Assembly: GCF_003945595.2 (NCBI RefSeq) | Contig: NW_024104448.1 | Span: 320,309-384,308, forward strand | Length of the DNA: 64,000 nt | Origin: Pipra filicauda | Lineage: Eukaryota > Chordata > Aves > Passeriformes > Pipridae | Reading direction: 5' to 3' | In this document: positions 38,301 to 53,300 of the stretch, one piece after another | How the letters are laid out: each line of letters begins with the position of its first letter | Numbering within the stretch: the first letter of the stretch is position 1 | Notes under the pieces: model-generated | Databases searched by the model: none | The model's input: the letters and a program-made list of their open reading frames with translations, nothing else | What the model was told of the DNA's origin: nothing | Position numbers and translations under genes: made by a program

Positions 38301-41300
38301 CATCACTGTTGTGTCTTGAAATATCTAACAGGGAGTAACTTTTCAGAGGCATTGACCTTGCTGTAGTGGCAGGTCACCCTAGAGGGAAAAGATTGAAGCA
38401 AATTACTTTTGTTAAGATGCAGATGATTTGCAAGTGCTGACAAGGTTTTGATGTATTTAATGGTACAAGTGATCTTGCTATTATTCGTAAGAACTGAGCC
38501 TGCGGTCATCCTCCTGTGTGCTGCAGTGCTGTCAGTGCCTGAGCTAAGCGAGGTCAGGCTGGGTAAGTCCCATCCTGTGAAACCTCAGAGAAAGTGGGGC
38601 AGGAATGAGGGAGGTTTGAGTCACTGTTGCAGCACAGGGATATGGGATGTTGTGCTTACTGAAGATCGAAGTCTTACTGATGAGCACCTGAGGTGCAGGC
38701 CTTAAAAGTGCAAATGAGAACTCTAATGTCTTGGAAGAGATTGGTAGTTAGTCTGAAACTCTCTGCCTTCTAAAAGTGTTTGTTTATTTTTAATCTGTCT
38801 CCTGTTATTGAATTGCATAGCAGTGATTGGTTCATTGATCCTGCTTTCTTTCAAAAACCTGTATTCACCTCATTCTGTGTTCGATACAGGAATGAAAATT
38901 GTGACCATTAGATACTGGAAAGTAAAAATATTTCTTTTGTTACATTATAGGCCCCTGGATTTGGATTTGGTATCGCAATATCTGGAGGAAGAGATAATCC
39001 TCACTTTCAGAGTGGTGAGACATCAATAGTTATTTCTGATGTGCTGAAAGGAGGCCCAGCAGAAGGACTGCTACAGTAAGTGCCACACTATACCAGGGTT
39101 CTGACTAGGGGGCATTCATCTGTGTCAGTAGTAGCTTAACCTCCTAATTGTTTTGCTCTCAACATATACCTATCTGTAACTGTGTAGTAGGTTTGTAATA
39201 CAGGTAGTTTGTTCAGAGACAGCTATTCCCCAATATTTTTTCCTCAACATAAAGTGTTTATACTGTGCACTGTGATGTTTTTCATTTAGAGAAAATGACC
39301 GTGTTGCAATGGTTAATGGAGTTTCAATGGATAATGTCGAGCATGCGTTTGCTGTTCAGCAGCTGAGGAAAAGTGGGAAGAATGCCAAAATTGTAAGTGA
39401 ATGACTTGAAGATTTAAAATTCCATAGTTATAAAGCAAAAGTGAAATGGTGTAATATCTGCTGTGAAATACAGGTGTGATGGAACATACTTGAATAATAC
39501 CTGTGTGATGCTTCAGATTTAAATGATGATCATGGCATGTTTATCAAGTAGGTCATGCAAGATGTTTTTTAAAACGTGAATGATGATGTTTGCACAGTGT
39601 GGCACTGGATACTTCAGATTCCTTTTCTTTATGGTAAAGTTCTTCTCAGATTACTGAATTTTGGGAAATAAGCTTTGTTTAATATTTGTTCACTTTCTTA
39701 GATGCACTTTTACCGAGTTTTCCAAAGGCTAATGTATGCTAAAGGACTTTACAAGCTGTTCAGGCACTAACATGGTTCTTTTTATGCTCAGTAGACAGTT
39801 TACCAAAAAAGAGTATAATTACTTTAATTCCTATAATTTTGTAGGCTTATTCTAAGTGGTTGGTTTTTGAATTTTGCGAAACAGCACAGGTCATCACCAA
39901 AGGGTAATAATCCAGCTTTCTGTAGAAGTTTGGGGTTTAAGTTACAAAAAATAGAACAAAAAGTAGAGAATGTTTAGAAGTTTCTTAATTCATGGAAACA
40001 GACTTCTCAGGCTTGTAGAAAAGCTTTTTTGCTGACAGAGTTTTAGTGCTCTCATGAGCTTTAATGCAGTTGAAAAAACCACGTGATGTGCATTTGTAGA
40101 TTGGCAGCAGTTCTTTAAAGCTTGCAGAAGGCAACGTGTGGCAATCTGTGCAGGGCTCTCAGTATCGTAAGTAGTGTGTAGATTTACGTAAAGAAAAGTG
40201 GTTAATGGAAACTGTACGGTAGAACTTGGTTCGGTTCTGTAACACATGGCAAATCACTAAAGAGGGCTGGGTCATTCTCTGGAAACAGCTGTCTGTGTTA
40301 GTGCAAACCAGCTTTGATCTTCTGCCGTGTCTTGCATAAGCATTTCTTTGGAAGATTGGAAGCCTTGAAAGCTGAGGAGAATTACTGTCAATAATGCACT
40401 GAGGATACACTAGATTACATGTTAAGCAAAAGAGGTTTTTAGCAGTGCCAGTAACTGATGAGTGGATTTAAGCACAGAGAGGGCATTCAAATATGCAGCT
40501 CTGAAGACACATTGTGTTGTGCCACAATGTCTGATTCTTATCCTTTTGCCATTTCTGCAAAAGTGCAAAAAAAAAAAGAACTAAAACAACTTTAAAAACA
40601 ACTCTAATCTGTATAGATAAGTCTCCTGTATTAATTGGATATAACTTTATAATGAGGATGCAACAATCAGAGCATTCACAAATAGATCTGCATGTTTTGA
40701 GTTTTGGGCTTAACTTGGCTTTTGACATTTAGTGACATCATTATCATTACACAGCCAGAGGCTGATATCTGTTGTTGGGTTGTAGACTATCCGAAGGATG
40801 AAGAAAATTCAGATTCCAGTGACTCGACCAGACCCTGAACCAGTGTCTGAAAATGAGGATGATAGCTATGATGAAGAAATCCGTGATCCAAGGAGCAGCC
40901 GTGGTGGTCCAAGTGCCAGCAGAAGGCACGAGAAGAGCTGGGTACGAGATCGGAGCGCCAGCAGGGAGAGAAGCTTATCACCAAGGTCAGACAGGAGGTC
41001 TGTCACTTCCAGTCAGCCTGCAAAACCCACCAAAGTAACACTGGTGAAATCCAGGAAAAATGAAGGTAACTTAGGTGTTATTCTCTTGCTAAAACATTGG
41101 CTGGTTTTTAAATGGCAACTGCTTCAGTCAGTGCTGTGTTAAGGGTTTCGTGGGCTGAATGAACAGTGCTCTTGCCAGTTTGTTTGCCCATTTTAACCAG
41201 TAGCTAGCTGAAAACTTAAAAACTGCTGGTTGTATTTATGGTGGTATTTTTCATGTTCCAAAATATGTGTTCTTAATTCAGAGTAAAGCATTAAGTATTA

Positions 41301-44300
41301 AACAAATCCCAGCTGTGCAGCTGACGTCTGTGCAGCTGTATACCTACACTTTAGCTGAGTCTTCAGGGGCTGTCTTGTTTGAAAGAGGAAAAATTTAGGT
41401 AGCATCTAAATTAAACTATTGAACAACAGCTCTGCTTATAGTCAGAGTTAGAAAAAGAGACTGATATAATGGTAAATCTTGTGTGCCAAGTTCACTCTCC
41501 TCTTTGTGTTTCCTGTGTTAATGTTGTAAAAAGCAGTGTTACAAAACTCCAGATACCTCCTTCTTTTTTTTTTTCTACTGTAACTTCATCAGTTTTCTGT
41601 TTTCTTTTATTGCTGTTATATAAAGAGTATGGTCTGCGGTTGGCAAGTCACATATTTGTGAAAGAAATATCACAGGATAGCCTGGCAGCAAGAGATGGCA
41701 ATATTCAGGAAGGAGATGTTGTACTGAAGGTACAGTATATGTGGTGTCTGTTCGAAGGCAAAACTTATTGATATAACTCTTAGAATTGGCTATGTCAATA
41801 TCATAATTATTGTTAGTAGATGATGTCTTTTTTTTATTACATTATTTTGAAGGTCAATAAGCATAAATCAACCTCACTTAGGAAAGGAAAATTGTTAAAC
41901 CTTGTGGTATTATTCCGTAGGACTTATTCAGATAAATAATGCCCACTCTAAACACATATAAAAATATTTGGAAGAGTATGAGGCTTTGGCCCAACATGCT
42001 TGGTTATCCAGTATAACGGTGTGGAACTGTGCTGTTGCACAACACTAAGTTTGCCTTCAGGTTCATCCCCAGGGATTTTTGTGTTTCGTCCCATCCCTGG
42101 CAGAGTCCAAGGCAAGTGGCTTTGAGCAACCCGCTCTCGTGGAAGGTGTCCCTGTCCATAGCAGGGGACTTGGAACTGGGTGGTTTTTAAGGTCCCTTCC
42201 AACTCAGACCATTCTATGATTTTTAATTCATACTAACAATTTTTATTTCAATACATTGCTGTGAATATGTCAGGTGAAGGAAAACATACTATTCCTTACT
42301 CTGAGTATAGCAGTGCTGGTTCAAAACACATACCTAATCCTTTAAAAGTTTCTTATTAGTGGTAGAAGCTTCGTATTTGAAAGATGAAAATAATTTTCTA
42401 TGTTGTATTTTGGATAAGCCCAATAGTCTTCCATTGTATTATGGTAATTTGATAAATATCTCTAACTATTTCTAAATATCATCAGACAAAACACCACTGT
42501 CTTTGCTGGAGATTTGCTAGAGTTATTTTAGTAAATTTATGTCTGTTTTTTTCTTGCTCTATTCCAGATAAATGGCACAGTGACGGAAAATATGTCCTTA
42601 GCAGATGCCAAAACACTTATAGAAAGGTCCAAAGGCAAGTTGAAGATGGTTGTTCAGCGAGATGAACGAGCCACACTGTTGAATGTCCCTGATCTTTCTG
42701 ACAGTATTCATTCTGCTAATGCTTCAGAAAGAGATGGTGAGTATGAAACCTTGATTTCTAAAGAGAAAAGAATTCCACGTGTTGTCAAGATGTGAAATAC
42801 CTAAAGTGGGATGAGAGAGTGTGGGGGGGAGAAGAGTTAGGAGTGAGACTGTCATGTGGGTAAATTTTTGTTTGAATATGATTGAAATCCACACCTTCAA
42901 AAACAGTGGAGAAAAAGATACAGTCCCTATTCTTGTGATTGTTCTTTCAGGAATATTAAGTTTAGTTTTTTTTGTAATAATAAGCATAGATTTAACATCT
43001 TCATAAAAATTCTCTGCAGAAGCTTATTCCCATTTGAGCAGGTCACACCACCATTTAAATTACAATCATTTCATGAAAAAACAACTTTTATTTAACAGAC
43101 ATCTCAGAAATTCAGTCGCTGGCATCAGATCATTCCAACCGATCACATGACAGGCCTCGCCGCAGTCGTTCACGATCTCCTGACCAGAGGTCAGAGCCTT
43201 CAGACCATTCCAGACATTCTCCACAGCAGCCCAGCAACGGCAGGTGATGGCAGCATTGTATGATTTTTAAATCAACTATTTAATGTGACATATAAGTTGT
43301 AGGAGTGCTTGGATTTATGTGATGTAACAAATATGATGCAGAACTATGAAGGTAATAATATGACGTTGTGTCAAGAGATGCAGCTGGTAATGATCCAATT
43401 TTTTTAGATTTGAGAAATTGAACCTTTCTTTGGTGTTATAACTTTTTAAAATGTGGTTGTAAGCATGATTCTATGAAAGATAGTGTAAGTTTGATAATTC
43501 TATATGTTATTGAATAACATGCAGTTATATGGTGGTTTCAGAAAGCAGTTGGCTGCAAGGAGATTTGAGATGACATGTATTACAATGCCTATTGAATGTT
43601 CAGCCTGGGTAAACTTGTTGAAATCTTGCTTTGTTTAGGCATAGGATTTTTATTTTCCTCACTAGCCTTCTTTAAAAGTTATGTTTCTGAATACATTTAA
43701 TCCCTACAAAATAAGGTATATTGCACAGCAGAATTACCTTTTATGGTGTAGCTTTTAGTATTTGAACCTGGTAATGGGACACTGATGATAATTCTTTAGT
43801 AGGTAAGTCTAATTTTATACAAAATCAGAGAGAAGTAATGTACTATATGGTTTGGAATTTCCTCTCCTGCCATGTGAAACTTTAATCTTGAATAACAAAT
43901 CTGTCCTGTTTTGCATTTCCACAATTTGGAAATAGACAATTTACTGAAATAGTTTCAGTATTGGAGTTCAGATTCTACTAGATACTTGTAAGAGAAGTTT
44001 ACCTTCTGAGTGCTCATGGTGGAACACTAGTTAAAATTGTCTATGCAAATTTGAATTCCGAGCCTCTATTTGAAGATTTTTAGATGCTGTTCAAAAACTC
44101 TAAAAAAACAAATTGCAGCTGACTGTTTTATAAAATCAAGATATACCTGATAGCTTATTAATAACGTCTGGTTTGCCGAAAGGAAAAATAACACATCTTC
44201 AAGGCTTTTAGAATCTTTCAAGGGTTAATGAAACTGCAGGACATGTAGACCTGCTTGGGGTTACAGATTACAGACGGTTCTGCTTCTCTTCTATGTATAT

Positions 44301-47300
44301 TGTTTGGAAGGACACAAGGCGTGAAAGCTTGTATTGGGGTAGGAACTCCATATTAGTGGGAAAAACTTAAAAGCAGGGTGCCAGAGGCAGGGGTTTGATT
44401 GTGAAGATTGTGAGATCTCTGTCGTATTTAAAACCTGTATGTCTTGACATGCATTTCCAGTGCAGACTGAAAGGGCTTGTGGAGGGAGGAACATAAAGAA
44501 CATCTATCAAAACTCTGACTATGACTGACTTAGCCTAGTGTTGATGCTTTCCAGTCCTATTGCAGTGGTTTAGATAGATGGTCACTTCCTCCTTATGGAC
44601 CACACTGTTGGAAGAATTAAATCCTTCCCAAGAAGGAACTTTGAAGTTATCTCAACTCTGAATACATCCGCTCTATCGTCTTTATGAACAAGAGCTACTT
44701 TGGCATGGCTTTACTTCCTGTTTGACATGTCTCTTTCAAGATCAGAAAATCTAGGCCCTGAGCCACATAAAGAAAAACATATTGAGAGCAACTTCTCTTT
44801 GTAGTGGTTGTTTGTGCAAGTTCAAATCTACTGTACAATCAAATTAGTTGTGTCTACTTAGTGTTTTTAAAATTTGGTGGAAAATCTGAAGGAAGAAAAA
44901 GGCTTGAGAACAAGCTGAGGAAGAAATGTGCAAAAAGTCTTCCAACTGATCTTAAGATATTAAAAAATGTATTGAAGATAATGAGTCTTTATTTAGACCC
45001 TGTTCTACCAAGTGTTTGTATGTTAATGAGGAGGGAAATTCCAGGGGAATCCTCTTAGTCCTTTCATACAAGCTTAACTATAGACTGACACTTCCGGGTG
45101 TGCACTAGAGTACAGAAATCTGCCAGCAGACTTGCTTCAGTACTGCTTTGGCGTCTGGCAGGGTCATCAGTGTTGTCCACCTCTCAGTATTCCGTACCGG
45201 TATGTACAGCAGTGTGCTTGCAATTTTCCTCTATATAGAATTTCCAGGTGCTATTTGAGCATTCTGTCAAAGCATTAAATAGAACTTGTAGTTTTCTTTA
45301 GTCCAAAGAAAGTTCACAGCTTTCTCTTGAACAGTCTTTTTTAAAACTCAAATTCTAAAACATTTGTTGTAATTTACTAATAGAAATAGCTAATTGGGCT
45401 TTATATAACCTGTAAAGAGCTATACTTAAAAAGCTAGAATGAGCAACAGAGTTCTTTGTACTCTGAAGTTGGGAGAGTATTTTGGATAAAGTATCATGTA
45501 TTCTTTCTTAACTATCTGGTTTTCCTGCTGGCAGGAACAAGTTGTTGAGCTGGATAAGCTTTTGGTGTGACCTATCCTAAAAATGGGCATTTAAAGTCAG
45601 GTGCTGCCAAGCCTGCCAGATACATCTCTGGGCTGCCCTTACTTGAAAACTCCTGCTTGGGAACTCTGTGCACACTTCCTCACCCGGTACTGGAAAAGCA
45701 AAAATGTCCTCTGATATGTTCAACACTTCAGCCTCGGCAAGAAAGATGTGGTAGCTTGAAGAAATCACTATAGAGGTCATAATTATTTCTGGAAGGATGA
45801 GGTTGACTTCTGTAATACAGTTGTCAATTCATATGTAGCGTGACAGATTGGTTCTATCCATTTTCAAAACAAGCTGAAAAAACTGGAATATAGGACAAAA
45901 ATCAACCCTATTATGGATGTCTTCAGGAAGATACCACTTGGTTCTTACTCTTCTCTGCTACATAGTTTGAGATGTGCTGAAAACACCTTTGGGAAGAGCC
46001 TGCAAATTCATATTTTTCTTAACTTTTTCTGTACAAACATTCTGTGCGTTCAGGTAATTGTATTTTATTCTGCAGTGGTAGCTAACAGTGAATGGCACTA
46101 ATGTGTAGCTAACTGCATTTTGTTATTTAAAAGTGCTTCTGTTAAACATACTTTAAAAAAAGATGTCAGGGGGAGGAAGTGAGGTAAAAGGGGCCCTGAC
46201 ACAGCACAGATGCTAAACAATAGTGTCACAGTGCACACAGTGAGCAACACTTTTGTCTCCTGGGAAGTGCAGCTGTCAGTTTTTAACAAGTTTCCATCTC
46301 CTAGAACCAGTGGCAGCATCAAGTTGTTTCCTGTATCATCTTGCAGTGTGAAATATTCAGTGCTTTCTGGACAATTTAGGCAAAGTCAAGAAAAAAAAAT
46401 CTACTCTCCTGCTGTTCTGATGTTTCCTTTTTGTTCTATCACAGTTCTGTTTCTATCAGCTTTTTCCCACTGAAACTGTCATGCCTTAGGTAGAGTAGAC
46501 CTGGCCTTTTGCAGGCATTTGGGTTGGCAGGGTGTATTTGCCTACACACACAGCACTAGCCCGGTCTAGGAACCTACTGCTTCAGCCACTTACCTGACTA
46601 TTTTGGGCTGTGCCCACCAGTGTCTGTATTTTAGTGAGGTATTTACACTCTCTTGATGTATGCAGGTGTAAAAGCAGTATAAAACTACACCGGGTTTGGA
46701 CTGTGTGAAGAGGAAATGTAAAATTAATTTTGTCTTTGTGTAGTAATGCGTTATTTTTGGCCTTATTTTTAAAGGAAGACAGATACTACAGTTTTGGAAT
46801 AGTGCTTCTTTAAAATGTTGGGAGATGCTTGGAAACAGGAATGGGGGAATTTACTGTAATATCTCATTAACTAGTGCTCATTACCCAAAAATCTTTGGGG
46901 AGTGGAATTAGTTGTAGCTTACATTACCACATGACATCTTTGTTTCTAGAATGCTTAGCATTCATTTAAATAGCTAAATGTATGTGTCTGTTTTTAACAA
47001 ACTGGGAGCTATTTTTGAGGGAATGAGGAGTCCAGTCATGTTTTAGTCTAGTGCTGAAAGTAAAATACATACCCTTTAAGCTTATCCACCTAAACTGGAA
47101 ATTGAAAGAGGAATAAGAGAACTTTTATCAGTGATGCTTGGGAATGAAGTAGAAGGATAAATGCTTACTTTTCATTTTGTTACATATAATGGTTTTAGCA
47201 TCATTTTAATGAACTCTAGAAGCCCAAAAAAGGGGGTTTATCTGGATAAAGGCATAAATAAAGGATTTTTAAAATTAAACTGCTATGTTTACAATGCAAG

Positions 47301-50300
47301 GGGTGCTTTTCCAGACTGTTGTGGCGATTAGAGTATTTTTCTGTATTCTGTTTTGTTTAGGTGCCTTCAGGCACACAATTTTAAAACTGGCAGAGGAGTG
47401 CACTGAGAAGTTGTAGTATGTCTTGCCTGAGTAGCTAAGCTTTGTTTCTTACATTTTAAACTTTATATTGCTGCAGGAAAGCATGTTCTGCTTGTATTTC
47501 AGTTTTTGCAATTTCTTTTATTCTTTCTTGCACATCTTGGATGAGTAGACTTGCTGGAATCTATTTTCTGAAGTCATACTTCCCACTCTTGAAGTATCAC
47601 TTCTGATTGGGATAACCAGTCTTAGCTTTGTATGATGGTTTTTTTGATGCATTTGAGCTTTATGGACAGTGATGCTCATTATTGCCTAGTAGCACCATCT
47701 AGCTGTTGGTAATGCAGAATTCTCCTTTTTTCTTCAGCACAGACAGCAGATGTTCTTGTACCTACTGACCAAGCCATCATTATGTTTGAGGAAATACCTT
47801 TTTTCCCCTTCTTGGCAATTAAGTCTGATACTATATAAAAGCTGGGATTTGGATCTGTCTTCTCTCAAATATTCTTAATATCTGTGCTTATTTGCCAACT
47901 CCCAGGAAAAAACTTTCTAGCTTATTATTAGCGTTCATCTGTTCCAAGCCTCTGAAATGTTTTACTGTTAAGCAGGTAGCAGTGTAGTGGTTAACATTTC
48001 AACATGCAGCACATGTTCTGTTCAGTTTTGCTGTGGGACAGTTGGTAGCTCTACCTCTATACAACTATATAAGAATACCTGATCTTTTGAGCTCAAGGAA
48101 TAGCAATTTTGTTCTTTAGAACTTTTCGTTGCTTTCATAATTTAAAGAACAAGAGACACTTCTTTATTTTCTTATTTTAACATGTCTTAAATGCCTTTGT
48201 TCTACACTATAAGCATCTATAGGAAATGCGTAAGAAGCAGCAAGTTGTCTTCTTACTAAAGTGCATGGATGACTGAGTGTATGAGATGCACTCTCTTCTT
48301 GTAACAGATGGATTGAAGGCCTCATCCTCTCTGAAAAGTTGAGAAGTCAGGGACATGTTTGTGTTATACTTTTTATCTTTGCAAAGCCCTGCCAAGACCC
48401 ATACCAGCAGCACTTGTGTTGCAGGGCAGCTGACACACAAAGGAGCAGATAAATTAGCTTGTTCACAGCAAAGCCTAAGACTTAAGTCTAAAAATCCATG
48501 ATTTCCACAGGAAGGAGTGAGAAAAAGATCATTGTAATTGCTCTTCTTCCCTTCTTCCCTTTGCTTCTCAATTCCTTGTATAGTTTTCAATATACAGTGC
48601 TTGAAGCAGAGAGCAGTTTGTGTCACCATGTGCTGCTGCTTTCTAAATAGCCACATCTAGAGAAGTCTAACATGGAATTAGGGACAAAACACTTGGATTT
48701 AGAAACAGTAAAGATTTTTAATAATGTGATAGTTTAAGAACAAAATTTTGTTAAATAGTAATGGTAATTCTTTGCCCTCAACTTTATGAATTAAAGTATT
48801 TATTCTTTAGACCTAGTATACTGAGATCATAGAAACAGTTCTGTATGCAGAGTGGAATATTTTTTTCCAATATAGTCTTCGAAGCAGAGAAGATGAGAGA
48901 GTAACTAAACCGGGAGCTGTGTCTACACCGGTAAAGAATGCAGATGATACTTCTAAAACTGTGGAAGAAGTGACAGTTGAGAGAACTGAAAAACAAACTC
49001 CACCACTACCAGGTAAAAATATTTTAATATATTAATCATGATATTATTGAGAAAGGATGACCAGTAAAGATTTTATGCCATTGCGTATTTGTGGAATGAT
49101 TTCTAAAGTCTTAGAAAAAGTCCAAATTATTTTTATTTCTGAATACGAACAGTCTTTTTAACCATAATCCCATTTATATTTTAAAAGTTTTGCTCCTGAA
49201 AACCTAAGCTGTGGAGCCTGTCCATTGTAAAGGAGTCAAATTTCAGTGTTTAGAGTTGTAGTTATAGGCGATGCTTGTGAAAAGCTCTTTTGGTTTCTCA
49301 AGCAAGGTTAAAATCGGTCATTTCTGAGTGTTCAGCAATAAACTTTGTCTCATGGGTTACTGTAACAGACTATATTTATAATAAGGATGTAGTTAAACCT
49401 GTTTAGAACTACTGTTCCCAAGATACAACTCAGAACACTCCGAGATGCTTTGTTCACGTCACACTTCATAACTACAGTCACAGACCGAGAAGGCAGTACA
49501 TCTGATAAAACCAGAACAAAATCTCATTGCTTTTTCCCAAAAGGGAAGGATAAGCTTAATGGCAACAGATAAAAGCCAGATGGTGTAACAAAGAAAAAAG
49601 CTAAGATGGTACAGTGACAGGACACTGTTCCGGGCAGGCTGACTTGCAAGATTTTTGTTTACAGAATGAGGCACTTCAGTGAAATAACAAGTAGAGAAAA
49701 AGAAGCTGTGCAGATGGCTTAGAGGGAGCTGGTTTTGAAAGGCTGGGTACAATGAGAAAAAGCACATTCAAGCTTAAAAATATTTGAAGACTTAGGGGAT
49801 AAGCAGTGACACTTCTGCATGTAGTATTCAGTAGATGAGTGAAGAACCAAAAGAGTTATGATGTTGATGGATTCTTAAAGTTCTTAAAAATAAGAACACA
49901 TTTTCTGATACAGCAGCCATTGCTAAAAAATTGCCATAGGAGGTGACATTTTACAGTGGTGTTATGAAGATATGTAAATGAAGTAAGTTTATATTTACCA
50001 AGATAGAAAAAGGATGTGGTAGTGAGATTAGAAAGATGAATTCTGTATTTCTGTAAAATATTGAAGATTAATAATTGGTGTAATACAAATCCAGCCAGAA
50101 TAGGAAACCCTTAAGAGGGTTCTTAATCCAAAGTAACATACTAATAATTGGTCTGAGGGACTGGCAAGCAAGTAATAAGTACTGTGGGGATTTTATAGGT
50201 TGGTGGAGAAGGAGAAATACTCTATTCTTGAATGAATAGAATATACATGGAAGTACTTAGTTTGGGTGGGAGGAGTTCTAGGGCCAGTACATAAAGATAA

Positions 50301-53300
50301 TATTTAATTAATAACCTCACAGAAAGTTCTAGGGAAATGAGGATCTTTCAGAGACTGTAATGAAAATGTTAGAAAGGTCGTTGGCAGAATCTGTGACAGT
50401 TTGCTGCTTAGGCTAAGGGCAAGGACAAGATGACTGTCATAGTCGATGGTGTTGAAGAAGGGTAAAGGGAGAGTATTTGTTCAGAGGAATCATCAGAGGC
50501 TTAGGCTAGGAAAGGGTCATTAAAGACTTAAAGGTAAATGCTTCATTGTGGTATGGTAAGGACCAAAATCATGTTTAGAAAAAGGCATTATTACCCAATT
50601 GTTGCCTGAAATTCCCAATTTCCAGACTAGTCTGTTCAGTGACTTTGAAAGAAGATGGCACAGTTGTTGGTAAGATAAGAGGTCTTAGAGTAGTTTGAAG
50701 CTAGCCTTGTTTGAAATGAACTTTTCTCAAGTGTGCAGAGATCAGCCTTAAATATAAATTCTTGTAACATGACCAAGCATGTAAAACAGAGAAGAGCCCC
50801 TGTTGGTGCTCATTACAGAGGGAAGCCTGCAGGGGCAGTTTCCTCCAGGGACTCCAGAGAATCTCTGCAGCAGAACCATAGTAAGTGCGTGTCTTTAAGA
50901 ACCGTTGACTGGACCAAAGTAAGCATTGAAATCTGTCAACTTCAAGGCATTGTGGTTTGAGAGTTTGTGGTATTTTCATTTCAAAAATTAACTTCTTGAG
51001 GGAAGAGAACCAAGGGAAAATAAAGAAGTTAAGTCAGATAAGTTGAGGTTAGAAACAGAACGGTTGAAAGTTGTCTTGGGAGCAGGAAACCTTCTAGTTC
51101 TTGTAGTTTTACAGTTTTTGGGGTACTTGATGAAGTACAGAGGAAGTTTAGGGACTTTTACTGAAGTAATAATTAGGCCAGTAAGCACACTGCTTTGAAT
51201 GGCATGATAAGAGTGTCTTCTGTTGTTGTAAATTTCTAGAATTTCACTTTTTTGGATCTAGGCAGGATAGAGGAAGGGTACTGAAGAAGTCATGAACTAA
51301 GTTAAACTTTCTGATCTTTAAATGACTGAATGGGCATTGGAAATCTTCTGATATTTTAATAGAACCAAAGCCAGTGTATGCACAAGGAGGTCAGCCAGAT
51401 GTGGATTTACCAGTCAGCCCATCTGATGGTCCTTTACCCAACTCAACCCATGAAGATGGAATGCTTCGGTAATGTAACTCAAAATAAACTATTCAAACTG
51501 CCTGATCCTTGAGCAAACCAAACTTGTATCCAAAGTGAGGAATAACCTGTATACATGGTCTGATGTCAAGTCCAACATGCTGTCCTGACACTTCTGTTCA
51601 GAAATATTAAGATGAAGACTTTAGATTTATTCCTGAGCCTTGTTGGCACTTACATTGTGTAATATACCATTTTAAAGTCTAGTCGTTTCTATGGATATGA
51701 ACCATTAGAATGATCAACAGGTGAAAAGAATTTGCAGTTTTTGTTTCTCCCTGAGCACCCTCACCCCTTCTTCCCTGTCCCCGTCTCCAAAGAGAGGAGG
51801 GATAGTATAGCATATACTTTACCTTTCATAGTAATAGAAAAGAAGTGAGTAAAGGTCACTGCAGAAACATGCAATCTCCTAATGTGGAAATGAGTCCACT
51901 TCAACTGGGATCTCCTTTATGGGCATTAGTGTACATGAGAATAGATTCTAGTTTGATTTCATCTCAAATTCATGTTAATCTCTTCAGAGCCAAAATAGAT
52001 CTGTACACCAGCACAGCTCTTTAAAAAGAAGAACATTTTTGAAAGAGTGTCAGTGTCTCCCTTAAATTACTCTATGAATGTAAGACAAACAAACCCCACT
52101 AAACTAGTAAATACAGGTGGTTTTTTTTGAAGTGCTGCTAATGAGTGTTGTAATGCTGCAGTTGATAAGCAGTTAATGGTATGCATAGCTTAATACCCAC
52201 TAATTGACTAATGGGCAGATTACTCCTTTGCGTGTGTTCAGTTTCAAATTTACCAGAATATTTCATGCTATTAGACTTCTAAGTGGAATATTTTCTAAAT
52301 CCCTAGGCCAAGCATGAAACTAGTAAAATTCAGAAAAGGAGATAGTGTGGGCTTGCGACTGGCAGGTGGCAATGATGTTGGCATATTTGTAGCTGGTGTT
52401 CTGGAAGACAGCCCTGCGGCGAAAGAAGGATTAGAGGAAGGGGACCAGATTCTCAGGGTATGTCAAAACCAGTAACAGTACAAGTGTTTTGTTGTACCAA
52501 AGTAGGTTTTCTTTCTGTAGGATTGAATATGTTGCCTTCGTAGTTCACACAGGTTTTTTTCTGCATGTACTTATTAGATGACTTACTAGCAGCAAAGTCT
52601 TTTCTTACTCTGCTGTTGCTAGGAAGGTTAGTACGTTTTGTACATAAAAATTTATAGACTAATTCAGTTGATAAAATTGTTTGATTTTGTTAACTGCTGG
52701 GTGACTGAATTGTCAGAGAACTGTGGTCACTGATGCTCCATAATATTGAGTATAAAATGAACAACTACCCATTATCTCATAAGCTTTGCTTTTATTGAGA
52801 AATAAAGCTGGACTATTTAGAGGTGCAAGAGGCATCTTGAGATACATGTACTTGATGTGTATGTATGAAATTAAGAAAAAAATCGTAGAGTTTGATTCAG
52901 ATTTCCTGTTGTATAGTTAAATCTCTGTAATAATGTCGTATGCTAAATCAAACTGATTACTTCATTGATACCAGGTAAATAATGTAGACTTCACAAATAT
53001 CATCAGAGAAGAAGCTGTCCTTTTTTTGCTTGATCTTCCTAAAGGAGAAGAAGTAACGATTTTGGCACAGAAGAAAAAAGATGGTAAATATTTGTGTAAT
53101 GGAAGTAATGTAGAAAACTACTTGGAATAGAATTAAAAAGTTTAGTGACTAACTGCTGACTTGCAGGAAATGGGCACCTTAGACTATTAAGTTCTTTTAG
53201 ATTTGGAATCAGTTACTACTGCAAATGGACTAGAGACTGATATGATAACAGTGCAACCCCTCCCCTCAAAAACAAACAAAACTCCAAACAAAAAATTCAT

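Noticed and set aside
48207..48656. 149-codon minus-strand frame in intron 8
   Set aside because: No recognisable motif and no sign of a processed gene.
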